A DNA stretch of 53,958 nucleotides from JBDKVA01 sp039679375 (GTDB lineage Bacteria; Bacillota; Clostridia; Acetivibrionales; DTU013). The stretch is taken from contig JBDKVA010000061.1 in NCBI GenBank assembly GCA_039679375.1, forward strand, positions 1-53,958. The letters are read 5' to 3'. Made by a program: the position numbers and the translations under genes. Below are positions 17,561 to 26,603 of this stretch, in pieces. How positions within the stretch are numbered: the stretch's first letter is position 1; every line of letters begins with the position of its first letter. Below the pieces are notes generated by a model. The model saw only the letters and a list, made by a program, of their open reading frames with translations. It was not told where the DNA came from and did not search any database.

Positions 17561-17574
17561 TTTGGGGGATTATT

Positions 17575-18474
17575 ATGTTTGGTAAAAAATCCAGGACTTC
17601 GGCAGGCAGTATTATATTTGATACATTTAATTCTATATTTATGGTGTTTTTATGTGTAACAATCCTATATCCGGTTTGGGATATGCTTGTTGCTTCCCTT
17701 TCCGCTCCGGGCACCGTTTCAACTCTGACTATCAATATATGGCCCAAGAATTTCAGTATTGATGCATACAAATATTGTTTAGGAGAAAGCAGAATACTAA
17801 GCGCATTTTTCATATCAGTAACCAGGACGGTTGTGGGTACGGTATTTCATATAATACTTGTTGCATGTGCCGCCTATCCTCTCTCCAAACTGGGCTTGCC
17901 TTTCAGGAAGGCTTTCATGATATTCTTCATAATACCCATGTTTTTCAGAGGCGGGCTTATCCCTATGTACGTAACGCTCAGAAAACTCGGATTTATGGAT
18001 AACTTCCTGGTATATATAATCCCCACGGGGTTCAGTGCTTATGTAATGCTGATAATGAGAAACTTTTTCATGTCGCTGGATAAGGCTGTAGAAGAATCAG
18101 CCTTAATGGACGGAGCATCCGTCATTACTATTATGTTTAAAATAATTTTTCCCTTATCGAAACCGATGCTTGCCACCGTTGCCCTTTGGGCGATGGTTGG
18201 TCAGTGGAATGCATGGTTCGACGCGATGATATATATAAGAGATGAAAGAAAAATACCTCTGCAGTTACTTCTGAAAAGGATTATGGATGAAACCAATCTC
18301 CTGTCCCAGGATATGCAGACTTTTTTATTAACCCAGCCATACGGCGTTCAATTCAGCACACAGTCAGTTAAATCGGCGGTAACGGTTATTGTTTTATTAC
18401 CTATTGTATGTGTTTATCCGTTTCTTCAAAAATATTTTGTAAAGGGTATAATGCTGGGATCTGTGAAGGGCTGA
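17575..18474 (+). CDS. Carbohydrate ABC transporter permease, LplC/YtcP type
   Basis: Second membrane subunit of the importer, 299 residues, six hydrophobic segments. The EAA coupling loop reads EESALMDGASVITIMFKIIF, and the C-terminus PFLQKYFVKGIMLGSVKG is the standard LplC ending. The start is set at ATG 17575, because GGGGGA lies five bases upstream; a GTG six codons earlier overlaps the LplB end and has no site. It is followed by a 180-bp spacer with an inverted repeat before the binding-protein gene. The related permeases at 25633 and 36245 end in the same motif, so the three operons share an ancestral layout. Confidence 0.9.
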   Translation: MFGKKSRTSAGSIIFDTFNSIFMVFLCVTILYPVWDMLVASLSAPGTVSTLTINIWPKNFSIDAYKYCLGESRILSAFFISVTRTVVGTVFHIILVACAAYPLSKLGLPFRKAFMIFFIIPMFFRGGLIPMYVTLRKLGFMDNFLVYIIPTGFSAYVMLIMRNFFMSLDKAVEESALMDGASVITIMFKIIFPLSKPMLATVALWAMVGQWNAWFDAMIYIRDERKIPLQLLLKRIMDETNLLSQDMQTFLLTQPYGVQFSTQSVKSAVTVIVLLPIVCVYPFLQKYFVKGIMLGSVKG

Positions 18475-18497
18475 TTACATCAATAACGCTAATGAAA

Positions 18498-18583
18498 GGT
18501 TTTGCAACAGATTATAGCCGTACATTTTTAAGGAAAGGAGGCGGATTATAGTACAGCGGTAATGGCTTACTTGCTGCAAAACC
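18498..18583. other. Spaced inverted repeat between lplC-type gene and binding-protein gene
   Basis: GGTTTTGCA and TGCAAAACC, both 9 bp and perfect, enclose about 70 bases with a smaller GTAA/TTAC hairpin. The spacer is non-coding as far as can be seen. It could be a processing or stabilising structure raising binding-protein synthesis. There is no T-tract. Confidence 0.45.
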
Positions 18584-18654
18584 GTTTCAGGTATATGCTT
18601 AACACGAAATTACAAGGTTAAGAATCAAATTTAAAGCTTAGAGGAGGAATTCTT

Positions 18655-20346
18655 ATGAGAACCAAATTAAGAAAACTGCTGCTGATAACATTGACATTCG
18701 TTCTGGTTTTATCCAATCTCGCAGGCTGCGCAGGCGGAAGCAAGACGGATGGCAGCGAGTCAAACGATTCCGTGAAAACGTCGGCACAGACTACTGCGGC
18801 GCCTAGCGTCAAGCCACAGGAAAAAATAAAAATCTCATACTGGGGTTATTTCTGCGGAGATATTGTTGATGACAACTATTGTGATAAATTGATCCAGGAT
18901 ACGTTGAACATTGAACTTGAGACAAAGAAGGTAGACCACACGAAGCAGGAACAAATTGATCTTATGCTTGCTTCCGGCGATATGCCCGACTGCGGATGGT
19001 TTACATACGAACCCTCATATTTGTACAAAGCTCAGGAACTGACGCGTTTAATACCTGTAGATATGATAAAAAAATACGCGCCCTCCTTTTTGAAAACTTA
19101 CGATAAGTTTCCAATACTGTATAAGCAGGTCGAATCAAATGAAGATAAAAACCAGCACTACTGTCTTGCGGGCCATCAGGCTTATATAGCGGGAAATCAG
19201 TATTTTTACAGCAGTTTTTACAGGAAGGACTGGCTGGACAAATTCGGTATTAAACCTGCAACGCCAATGGAAGAGGTCACACCTGGCGTCTTTTTAAGCG
19301 AAAAGGGTTTCACACTCGATCAATTTGCCGAGATAATGAAGAAATTTACGACTGAAGATCCTGACGGGAATAGTAAAAAAGATACAGTCGGCATGATAGG
19401 AGACCAAAGAGTGGAATTCACCTGGGCGCCCTTATTGGGGGCATTCGGGCTCGTGACTAGCTTTAATATCGAGGACAATGGAAAAGCCGCTTATTATTAT
19501 GCTACCGACAGATATAAACAGTTTTTAAATTTCGTAAGCAAGCTCTATAAGGATGGGTATATAGACAAGGAAATACTTACCATCGACACTCAAAAATGCT
19601 GGGAAAAGGCCCAACTGGGATACGGCGGATATATGGGAATATCTGCAAACTGGCTTGGAAGCTGGGCTGCCACAAGGCCTCCGCTCAATATACTCAACAA
19701 CGTGAAAGGCTCATCCATTCTAATGACTCCGGGAGAGATCGGAAGCAACGGAGAAATGGGTACAAGGATGTACTCAACTACGCCTCTTACCCAAAGGTTT
19801 TATATAAATAAGAATGTCACGGATGATGCTAAGCTTGCTAAAATACTCGAGTTCGCCGAATATACCAGCTATGGGCCCGACAGACTTAAACTGCAGTATG
19901 GCGAAGAGGGCAAGGATTTTAATATGGTTGACGGCCAGCCCGTAAGGTGCGAAGGCTTCAAACAGGGTGGAGAAAAGGGCATCAATTCATATTCGAACTG
20001 GGTAGAGGATGAAGAGGTACTGGATTGGATTAACGATAAGATGTTCGCTGCAACAAAGAAGTATACTCTTGGTGCGGACGCTTTGTGGAACAAGTATCTT
20101 GTTAAGCCCTTCAAGATGAATCTTACAAATGACGACGACAGCAAGACAGCTGAGCTTGCAGCAAAATATGTCGCGGACTGCAACGCCATAGTTAATCAGT
20201 TCTTTGCAAAGACTGTCAGCGGCAGCGTTAGCGTCGATGCAGGGTGGGACGGTTATATAAAGAGTTTAAATGCGGCGGGCTATGATAAGTTAATAGCTGC
20301 TCAGGAAAAAGGCGAATTGTATTCAGAACTGATGAAGATAAAATAA
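18655..20346 (+). CDS. Extracellular carbohydrate-binding lipoprotein, LplA type
   Basis: A 563-residue solute-binding protein. The signal peptide ends in a lipobox (LSNLAGC), followed by a low-complexity Ser/Thr linker, then the family-1 binding fold. A short calcium-loop-like stretch TEDPDGNSKKDTVG, typical of LplA-class proteins, lies near residue 238. Aromatic residues are plentiful, as expected for oligosaccharide binding. It starts at ATG 18655 behind AGAGGAGG. It is the third gene of the operon, after its two permeases, and is followed by a hairpin at 20394. A glycan ligand fits the sialidase-like protein encoded next, but no specific sugar can be assigned. Confidence 0.92.
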   Translation: MRTKLRKLLLITLTFVLVLSNLAGCAGGSKTDGSESNDSVKTSAQTTAAPSVKPQEKIKISYWGYFCGDIVDDNYCDKLIQDTLNIELETKKVDHTKQEQIDLMLASGDMPDCGWFTYEPSYLYKAQELTRLIPVDMIKKYAPSFLKTYDKFPILYKQVESNEDKNQHYCLAGHQAYIAGNQYFYSSFYRKDWLDKFGIKPATPMEEVTPGVFLSEKGFTLDQFAEIMKKFTTEDPDGNSKKDTVGMIGDQRVEFTWAPLLGAFGLVTSFNIEDNGKAAYYYATDRYKQFLNFVSKLYKDGYIDKEILTIDTQKCWEKAQLGYGGYMGISANWLGSWAATRPPLNILNNVKGSSILMTPGEIGSNGEMGTRMYSTTPLTQRFYINKNVTDDAKLAKILEFAEYTSYGPDRLKLQYGEEGKDFNMVDGQPVRCEGFKQGGEKGINSYSNWVEDEEVLDWINDKMFAATKKYTLGADALWNKYLVKPFKMNLTNDDDSKTAELAAKYVADCNAIVNQFFAKTVSGSVSVDAGWDGYIKSLNAAGYDKLIAAQEKGELYSELMKIK

Positions 20347-20393
20347 TCTTCGTGAATACTATCAAGACTCGGACATAAAGTATTAAAAACAGC

Positions 20394-20420
20394 CGGTATG
20401 AGACGAATGCTCTCATACCG
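20394..20420. terminator. Hairpin after the binding-protein gene (partial terminator)
   Basis: CGGTATGAGA and TCTCATACCG form a perfect 10-bp stem with a 7-base loop, 48 bases after the binding-protein stop and 64 before the sialidase-like start. The 3' side has only a short T-run after ACTGC, so read-through into the enzyme genes is likely. Confidence 0.6.
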
Positions 20421-20484
20421 ACTGCTTTACATACGGAAATTGAAATTATTCCAAGCATAAAGATAAAATTCGGAGGTAAATGAA

Positions 20485-21558
20485 ATGATACTAAATAGCC
20501 GTATTGTAAAAGAACTGGCGCCAGGCAAGGGTAATCCGCGTAATAGTGAGGGCGCGTTCATTGAACTGTCGGACGGGCGGATAATGTTCATCTACTCAAG
20601 GTTCAATGACGGCATAGGCCTTGATAACGATCCGGCCGGCCTTGCATGCATTTATTCGGAAGACGGCGGAGAAACCTGGTCGGATACGCAGAGTGTACTT
20701 ACGGCGGCTGACGATCATGCTCAGAATATAATGAGCGTATCACTTATCCGAATGCAAAATAACGATATCGGGCTGTTTTATTTTGTCCGCTACGGTTTTA
20801 ATAACGGTAAAGCTTATCTGCGCCGCTCAAGCGACGAGGGAGAGACCTGGAGTGAAGCTGCCTGCTGCGTTCCCGCCTATGGATACTATGTTACCAACAA
20901 CGACCGTGTTGTGCGCCTGAAGAGCGGCAGGCTGATTCTTCCCGCAGGCTTTCACCGCACCTTTCTGAACCAAGCCGATGGTATGGAGACTCTGGATGAA
21001 CGTGCATCCACTATTTATTTTTATTCTGATGATGATGGCTTTACGTGGCACGAATCGAATCTTTGCTGTATGAATTCCCGCCATACCGGCTCGGGCCTTC
21101 AGGAACCGGGCGTCATAGAATTGAAAAACGGTGCGTTATATGGATGGGCGCGCACCGACATGGGCTGCCAATATGAAATGTTCTCCAATGATGGCGGAGT
21201 ATCCTGGTCTACGCCCCAGCCGTCATTATTCACCAGCCCCTGCTCCCCGATGTCCATAAAACGCAGTCCGGTTGGAGGAAATCTGCTTGCGGTGTGGAAT
21301 CCCATACCTCGTTACATAACGCGTGAAATCAAAGGCACATCAGACCGCAATCCGTTGATATGCGCTGTGAGCCGTAATGACGGACTTACATGGGAATCTC
21401 CGATCATACTGGAGGACGATACACTGAGCGGATATTGCTATACCGGTATATTCTTCTCAGGCAATGATGTTCTTCTGGCCTACTGTGCAGGAGGACCGGC
21501 AGATAGAGGATGCCTCAACCGCCTTCGTATAAGAAAGCTTCAAAATCCCTGCATATAA
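20485..21558 (+). CDS. Sialidase-like (Asp-box/BNR repeat) beta-propeller protein
   Basis: A 357-residue protein with at least five Asp-box repeats (SxDxGxTW pattern): SEDGGETWSD, SSDEGETWSE, SDDDGFTWHE, SNDGGVSWST and RNDGLTW. These mark a six-bladed propeller of the exo-alpha-sialidase type. It has no signal peptide, so it would act on imported material. A clear Arg-Ile-Pro catalytic motif was not seen, and many proteins of this class act on sugars other than sialic acid. ATG 20485 lies behind CGGAGG. It is the first enzyme gene of the operon after the transporter, and the following small gene begins 23 bases after its stop. Confidence 0.8.
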   Translation: MILNSRIVKELAPGKGNPRNSEGAFIELSDGRIMFIYSRFNDGIGLDNDPAGLACIYSEDGGETWSDTQSVLTAADDHAQNIMSVSLIRMQNNDIGLFYFVRYGFNNGKAYLRRSSDEGETWSEAACCVPAYGYYVTNNDRVVRLKSGRLILPAGFHRTFLNQADGMETLDERASTIYFYSDDDGFTWHESNLCCMNSRHTGSGLQEPGVIELKNGALYGWARTDMGCQYEMFSNDGGVSWSTPQPSLFTSPCSPMSIKRSPVGGNLLAVWNPIPRYITREIKGTSDRNPLICAVSRNDGLTWESPIILEDDTLSGYCYTGIFFSGNDVLLAYCAGGPADRGCLNRLRIRKLQNPCI

Positions 21559-21581
21559 ATAAACGAAAGGAAGGTAACAAA

Positions 21582-22298
21582 ATGAATCCAATCAGCTACA
21601 ATTTTTCTTTTATTCATGGTAAATGGCCGCACAACAGGGTAAGGTTCTGGGTAGAATCCCGTCTTCGCATAATCGATGAGAAAAATAATCTTATTGAGGA
21701 TTATTATCAATGTGCAGCCTGCAAAAGCGAAGATACATTTGCAAAGTCCAATCTTTTTTATACGGACAATTATGATTTTACTCCGGTTTTCGGCCCGAAG
21801 AAGGGAATCATTTTTCGCAGGAAAGCTTATGTCAATGATAACTACAAATCCTGTCCCGACGTTTCCGAAATGTGGATGGGACAGGAATATGCATTAAAAG
21901 AACTGGATAAGGCAGTTCTGCTCAATACGGCGGAAGACATATGCAAATATACCCATAAGAACATACCTCTTGTAGGACAGACAGAAATTTGGAACGAAGA
22001 ATCCGGAATCAGGGCTATTTTGGAATATCCTATCAAAACAATGAATATCAATGACGAACACGCCTGGTATCAAGCGGATACAGGGCCGGTGCTCTTTCCC
22101 GATTTTAATAAAGAATACAGCAGCTTCGTTGATTGCATAAGTCTTGCATATGTGGCGTTTAACGTTCCGTCTTTTGCCGACTTCGTGGTTGAACAGCCGA
22201 CAAAGGTATCAAAAAACACAGCATGCCAATATGAGATCATGCATTATTCAAACCCTATATCATTGCCTTCAAAAAACACCGTTTTTGCAGGATATTAA
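21582..22298 (+). CDS. Protein of unknown function in the sialidase-like operon
   Basis: A 238-residue soluble protein that I do not recognise. It starts at ATG 21582 behind AAAGGAAGG; an in-frame Met 24 codons earlier overlaps the sialidase-like gene and lacks a ribosome site. It has no signal peptide or membrane segment. It contains a CAAC pair near residue 45, many aromatic residues and an acidic C-terminal half, and resembles a beta-rich carbohydrate-active accessory protein more than a regulator. It is the last gene of the operon and converges on the D-aminopeptidase gene across an 18-bp gap. The tight spacing (23 bp) to the sialidase-like gene suggests a related function. Confidence 0.7.
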   Translation: MNPISYNFSFIHGKWPHNRVRFWVESRLRIIDEKNNLIEDYYQCAACKSEDTFAKSNLFYTDNYDFTPVFGPKKGIIFRRKAYVNDNYKSCPDVSEMWMGQEYALKELDKAVLLNTAEDICKYTHKNIPLVGQTEIWNEESGIRAILEYPIKTMNINDEHAWYQADTGPVLFPDFNKEYSSFVDCISLAYVAFNVPSFADFVVEQPTKVSKNTACQYEIMHYSNPISLPSKNTVFAGY

Positions 22299-22316
22299 GT
22301 TCAATGAGGATCAAAT

Positions 22317-23105
22317 TTAAAATAAAATATCCGTGTAATTTTCAACTTTATATACAAGCTTCCGGACAGTCCTGGCATCCAGACGTTCTATGTTTGCGCA
22401 TCTCTCCATGATTGCGTCGCACATGTCCGAACGGTACAGCTCAAGCTTTATTTCAAGAGGCATGATAGGCTTGTACGGTTTGATTTTGCCTATGAGCTTC
22501 ATGCTGTTGCAGGCTGCATTCTTAATCTTCACCAGGGCCTCGTCCGGATCAATGGACTTTGCTTTGTTTCGTCCTATGCCGTATTTTACTACCGCACATT
22601 CAATATGCCCGAGAAATGCCTTTGCTTCGACACATGCCGCTTCGTCTCCGCTGACCATTATAAACGGGACGTCAAAAGCGCCGGTAAAAATCGCCCCCTG
22701 TGCGATCTCTCCGCATCTGCGTCCATTAACTATATAATTGTGCCATTCTTTTGATGACTGTGTGTGATCGAGAAAACCGTTGATCGTTCCTGCCATCGCA
22801 TGAACACCGACTTCCAGGTACGCGCTGATCCGGCCTCCCTTAAGAAGCTCCTGCCACTCTTTTCCTTTTATCTGTACAGCATGCGGATCAAGCATTTCCT
22901 TTATGAAATTATTACCGCCCCCATGACCATCCATTACATAGACTTTGCCGGCGCCGCCTTCAACAACGCCCTGTACTGCCGCATTCAGATCAAGCATGAG
23001 GCGTTCCCGGGCCAATCTATGCTCCGGAGTTCCTTCTTCTGAAACCATTTCCATCGTATCCACTCCGCTTATACCCTCAAGATCTGTCATGATTAAAACA
23101 TCCAT
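22317..23105 (-). CDS. M55-family D-aminopeptidase (DppA type)
   Basis: Zinc enzyme hydrolysing D-amino-acid peptides, known from DppA of Bacillus. All five family zinc ligands fall where expected: Asp8 and Glu10 (TDLEGISG), His61 (DGHGG), His102 (GVHAM) and Glu133 (CGEIAQGA). The active-site His-Thr pair DHTQSS (His114, Thr115) is also present. At 262 residues the length is standard. It starts at ATG 23105, behind a GGGGGGAG site. It lies at the end of the GH130 operon and is preceded by a 41-codon exonuclease remnant that shares its promoter. A peptidase in a sugar operon could serve glycopeptide or muropeptide fragments, but this is inference. Confidence 0.92.
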   Translation of the reverse strand: MDVLIMTDLEGISGVDTMEMVSEEGTPEHRLARERLMLDLNAAVQGVVEGGAGKVYVMDGHGGGNNFIKEMLDPHAVQIKGKEWQELLKGGRISAYLEVGVHAMAGTINGFLDHTQSSKEWHNYIVNGRRCGEIAQGAIFTGAFDVPFIMVSGDEAACVEAKAFLGHIECAVVKYGIGRNKAKSIDPDEALVKIKNAACNSMKLIGKIKPYKPIMPLEIKLELYRSDMCDAIMERCANIERLDARTVRKLVYKVENYTDILF

Positions 23106-23128
23106 ATTGTATCTCCCCCCGTTTTTTG

Positions 23129-23254
23129 TTATTTAAATCCCCTTAAGGTCATAATCATAATGCTATCCGGCTTGGATACTATGATTTTACATGGAGGCGC
23201 AAATCCGGTGGTCTCCAAATCAAACGCAATAAAATCCCGTGGTATTTTTGACAT
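23129..23254 (-). pseudogene. 41-codon remnant of a DnaQ-type 3'-5' exonuclease
   Basis: ATG 23254 follows a good ribosome site (TGAGGA, seven bases) and encodes 41 residues starting MSKIPRDFIAFDLETTGFAP. This is the first exonuclease motif (DLETTG) of the DEDD/DnaQ family. After ten or so further residues (CKII) the similarity stops and the frame ends in an unrelated tail. The other catalytic motifs (ExoII, ExoIII) are absent, so it cannot be an active exonuclease. It lies 23 bp upstream of the D-aminopeptidase gene and uses the promoter at 23338-23365. An internal deletion of a once full-length gene is the simplest explanation. Confidence 0.6.
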
Positions 23255-23337
23255 TATGTATTCCTCACTTTAGACGCCGGTAAAAGTAAATATAATAGTT
23301 AAATTTAGAAGCAGAATAGCACCAAGCGCCAGATTCC

Positions 23338-23365
23338 ATTATAACACAAACAGGAAATTGGTAAA
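23338..23365 (-). promoter_or_regulatory. Promoter of the exonuclease remnant and D-aminopeptidase gene
   Basis: On the minus strand TTTACC, 16 bases, then TATAAT, with a TG one base before the -10 (extended -10). It lies about 85 bases upstream of the remnant's start and downstream of the oxidoreductase gene, so dppA-like expression can be independent of the GH130 operon. It is the main signal in the 321-bp gap 23106-23426; no other structure was found there. Confidence 0.6.
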
Positions 23366-23426
23366 GCTAATAAAATACACTGGTGTCAGTCTTTTGTATT
23401 ACCTCATGGATTAGGAAAAATTAGCG

Positions 23427-24419
23427 CTATGCTTTATATTCCGGAAGCCTTTTTCGTATACATTCTGCAACCTCCACAGACTGAACCGCTGTAGCTATCT
23501 CCTGCGGATTTTGTCCCGAAATAAGCATATCAAAAAACGAAGCATTTTCATAATAAAATCCACCCGCTTCATATGCTTCTTCGCCATCGGATATTTCTTT
23601 CCCGGTTAGATCTGTGATAACACAATTTCTCTGAATATGTGTAAGTCTCCCGGATGAATCATAGGAATTGTGCATAGGCATTTCAAGAAAGAATGTATTA
23701 TCCAGGGCATCTATCCGGACTCTCTCAATCATTGCGCCGGAAACCGGGCAGAAATGAATATTCGCAGCTGCTCCGTTTTCAAAAGTACAGTACATGTGAA
23801 TATTGGCTACGCCTTGTCCCAATTCCGGGAATTCCTGATAAAAAAACTTTACGTGGGAATAATTGCAGTCCATAATAAACCTTACGGTGTCAATTCCGTG
23901 GATGGCCGTCGTTGAAAAATCAGAATCTTTCCGGTTGAACCGCCCCACATAATATTCTATATTTTGAATGCTGCCCGGTCTCAGGTTTTCATACATTAAT
24001 TGCTTTAATTTTCTCACAATCGGCATAAACCTTCTATTGAAAGCAACGCGGTTCGGGATATTATACTGTCTGGATATCGCCAGCAGCTCACGGGCTTCAC
24101 GCGCATCGATGCCGGGCGGCTTTTCAAGAATGACAGGGTACCCCCGCTTCATCACCTTCGATACTACATCGAAAGTTGCTTTAACCGGGGTAACTACACT
24201 GACAACACTTGGACATTCATCATCGAGCATCTTCTCAAAGCCTGTATAGTTTTTCATAAAACCAAATTTTTGGCTGTACTCCGCGGCTTTCACAGCGTCC
24301 ATGTCACAGCAGGCCGCCAGAATTGCCTGCGGGTTCATAGCGGCGTATTTTTTAAGGGACGGTCCGTGCACTCCGGAAGAATGCGCACCACATCCGATAA
24401 GACATATTTTAAATATCAT
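23427..24419 (-). CDS. Gfo/Idh/MocA-family NAD(P)-dependent oxidoreductase
   Basis: A 330-residue dehydrogenase. The N-terminal Rossmann fold starts KICLIGCGAHSSGVHGPSL, with a dinucleotide motif of GxGxxxxG type. The EKP signature of the family is in ILEKPPGIDAREA. The C-terminal Gfo/Idh substrate domain follows. The family oxidises sugars, sugar acids or inositols. It starts at ATG 24419 behind GGAGGAAG and lies 92 bp below the GH130 gene in the same operon, so it likely acts on a sugar released by that phosphorylase. The active-site Asp/His pair is plausible (AIHGIDTVRF) but not verified by alignment. Confidence 0.88.
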   Translation of the reverse strand: MIFKICLIGCGAHSSGVHGPSLKKYAAMNPQAILAACCDMDAVKAAEYSQKFGFMKNYTGFEKMLDDECPSVVSVVTPVKATFDVVSKVMKRGYPVILEKPPGIDAREARELLAISRQYNIPNRVAFNRRFMPIVRKLKQLMYENLRPGSIQNIEYYVGRFNRKDSDFSTTAIHGIDTVRFIMDCNYSHVKFFYQEFPELGQGVANIHMYCTFENGAAANIHFCPVSGAMIERVRIDALDNTFFLEMPMHNSYDSSGRLTHIQRNCVITDLTGKEISDGEEAYEAGGFYYENASFFDMLISGQNPQEIATAVQSVEVAECIRKRLPEYKA

Positions 24420-24511
24420 GAGGCTTCCTCCATATTTACCGGGTTAATATACGGCTGAATTACCAATCGATCTGCTTTTTATTCATTCATTATCCCAAAT
24501 CGTTGGTTCAC

Positions 24512-25504
24512 TTATATGGATGAGTTTGCTTTGATAAAATCAATTAATTCATCCGCTTTAGTAAATGCAAGGCAGGTTACCGTATCGGCCGCTCCGTAGT
24601 AAACCGTAATCCTTCCCGTAGGCGCATCACATAAGGCAGCGCATGGGAAGGCGATATTCGGGACGTCTCCTACACATTCGTAAATTTTCTGCGGTGAAAG
24701 TAAATACGGCCTTGTTCTGTAAAGAACCTTCCACGGCCGTTCCAGATCCAATAGCGCCGCTCCGAAGCTGTAAACAAATCCGTTACAGGAATTGAGCACT
24801 CCATGATAGAAAAGCAGCCATCCTTCTTTCGTTTCAATCGGTATGGGACCCGCGCCAATTTTTTTGCTTTCCCATGACTGCAACGGAGACATAACATGCC
24901 TGTGATGACCCCAATGTATAATATCGGGACTCTCGCTGTAGAAAATGTCGCCAAAGGGCGTGTGCCCGTTATCACTCGGCCTGCTTAGCATTGCATATTT
25001 ACCATTGATTTTCCTGGGAAACAGGACTCCATTCCTGTTAAACGGTAAAAAAGCATTTTCGAGCTGATAAAATTGTTTAAAGTCATATGTATACCCAACG
25101 CCGATAGTCGGGTAGCCATGATACCCGTTGCACCATGTGATATAATATCTGTCTTCTATCCAACAAACCCTCGGGTCGTATGCGTAGTCAAACCGGCTGA
25201 TTTCACTGTCGTCACATTCGAATATAATACGTTCATGGTTAATGTCCCATTTTATACCGTCCTTGCTGAAGCCTGCATGGATCTGCATCCGGCGGCTCCT
25301 GTCATCACAGCGGAAAACGCCTGCGAAGCCGTCCTTGAAGGGAACTACCGCGCTGTTGAAAATACTGTTTGACGAAGGAATTGCATCCCGTAATATTACC
25401 GGATTTCTCTTTGAACGCCACACAACATCCCCTAAACCGTCCGGCTTGTCCTCCCATGGAATGTTAGACAATTTATTACCTTTGATGATTTCAGTATTCG
25501 GCAT
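24512..25504 (-). CDS. GH130 family beta-mannoside phosphorylase
   Basis: Cytoplasmic phosphorylase that cleaves a beta-mannosidic bond with phosphate, giving mannose-1-phosphate. The five-bladed propeller motifs are seen: NSAVVPFKDGFAGVFRCDD near residue 50, then DYAYDPRVCWIEDRYYITWC, whose Asp in the DPR motif is the general acid of the family, and a C-terminal VYYGAADTVTCLA. At 330 residues it is close to the GH130_2-type size. No signal peptide. It starts at ATG 25504 behind TTGGAGG. It lies immediately downstream of the transporter permease gene in the same operon. Known activities of this subfamily include mannosyl-glucose, mannosyl-mannose and mannosyl-GlcNAc phosphorolysis; which applies is unknown. 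Confidence 0.88.
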   Translation of the reverse strand: MPNTEIIKGNKLSNIPWEDKPDGLGDVVWRSKRNPVILRDAIPSSNSIFNSAVVPFKDGFAGVFRCDDRSRRMQIHAGFSKDGIKWDINHERIIFECDDSEISRFDYAYDPRVCWIEDRYYITWCNGYHGYPTIGVGYTYDFKQFYQLENAFLPFNRNGVLFPRKINGKYAMLSRPSDNGHTPFGDIFYSESPDIIHWGHHRHVMSPLQSWESKKIGAGPIPIETKEGWLLFYHGVLNSCNGFVYSFGAALLDLERPWKVLYRTRPYLLSPQKIYECVGDVPNIAFPCAALCDAPTGRITVYYGAADTVTCLAFTKADELIDFIKANSSI

Positions 25505-25632
25505 GAATTATCCTCCAAAATTATGTATACTTAATTATAATAAATATGTACTAACTTTTAAATACTTGCTGTGACTTTTTATGAGAATATCTAATGAGAA
25601 ATTCCTCTCTGCATATCTTGAATTTTGTTTGC

Positions 25633-26520
25633 CTATCCCTTCACACTTCCCATAACAATACCTTTTGTAAAGTACTTTTGAAGAAATGGATAAATGCACA
25701 TAATGGGAATTAAGGCAAAGAATATCTTTGCTCCACTGACAGAGTCGGGAGATATATTTTTCATAATTTCCTCCAACGCTTCTGATTCGTCCGATACGCT
25801 GCTATCTGCGATAATCACAGACCGAAGGTAAGTCTGCAGCGGCTTTAACGCCATATTCTTGATGTATATCATACCATCAAACCATGCGTTCCAGTGATAA
25901 AGAATGGAGAAAAGCGATATGGTGGCAATTGCAGCCTTGCAAAGCGGGATAACGATTCTGAAAAGAGTTGTAAAATGGTTGGCGCCGTCAATAAAAGCCG
26001 ATTCCATTAAGCTGTCCGGCAGTTCTTTAATAAAATTTTTCATTAGAATAATGTTAAATATCGGAACTGCGCTTGGAAGCACCAATGCCCAGATCGTATC
26101 ATTAATTCCTGTAGACTCCACCACTAAATAGTTCGGAACGAGTCCTCCGCTGAAAAACATTGTCACTACAAAGTACCATATAAAAATCTGGCGTGCCGGA
26201 AACACATTTTTCCTCAAACTCAGCGGATAAGCCGCCAGCACTGTCATAACCATCTGAACAAACCAGCCAAGTGCGGCCCGTTTGATAGACATAAAAAATG
26301 ATAAGAAGTACTGGGCATCCTGCAGCACGTAACGGTAAGAATCTAAAGTAAATGCTACCGGCCAGAATGCCACACGCCCTGAAACAACTTCATTCTTTGA
26401 ACTGAGCGACACGGCCAGCAGATGCATAACCGGCAAAATACATACAATAGCTACCGATATGCAAAATATGTAATTTACTATAACAAATATTCTTCTCCCG
26501 ATACCTATGTTGCGATTCAT
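25633..26520 (-). CDS. Carbohydrate ABC transporter permease, LplC/YtcP type
   Basis: A 295-residue membrane subunit with six hydrophobic segments and the coupling loop MESAFIDGANHFTTLFRIVI. The C-terminus PFLQKYFTKGIVMGSVKG is the standard LplC ending, almost the same as in the two other operons here. It starts at ATG 26520 behind GGGGGATA. It pairs with the LplB-type permease 83 bp upstream and precedes the GH130 gene. Together with the binding protein at 27690 they form a CUT1-type importer whose ATPase must be encoded elsewhere. Confidence 0.9.
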   Translation of the reverse strand: MNRNIGIGRRIFVIVNYIFCISVAIVCILPVMHLLAVSLSSKNEVVSGRVAFWPVAFTLDSYRYVLQDAQYFLSFFMSIKRAALGWFVQMVMTVLAAYPLSLRKNVFPARQIFIWYFVVTMFFSGGLVPNYLVVESTGINDTIWALVLPSAVPIFNIILMKNFIKELPDSLMESAFIDGANHFTTLFRIVIPLCKAAIATISLFSILYHWNAWFDGMIYIKNMALKPLQTYLRSVIIADSSVSDESEALEEIMKNISPDSVSGAKIFFALIPIMCIYPFLQKYFTKGIVMGSVKG

Positions 26521-26603
26521 GCTATATCCCCCTTGTATATATTAATGTTACCGCCAACCGGCATCTTTTGATGCACGCCAGCCGGACAAAATATGGTATT
26601 TTA

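Noticed and set aside
18561..18620. A 19-codon frame (MAYLLQNRF...) in the spacer before the binding-protein gene.
   Set aside because: The nearest ribosome-like site is too far upstream, and the frame overlaps one arm of an inverted repeat.
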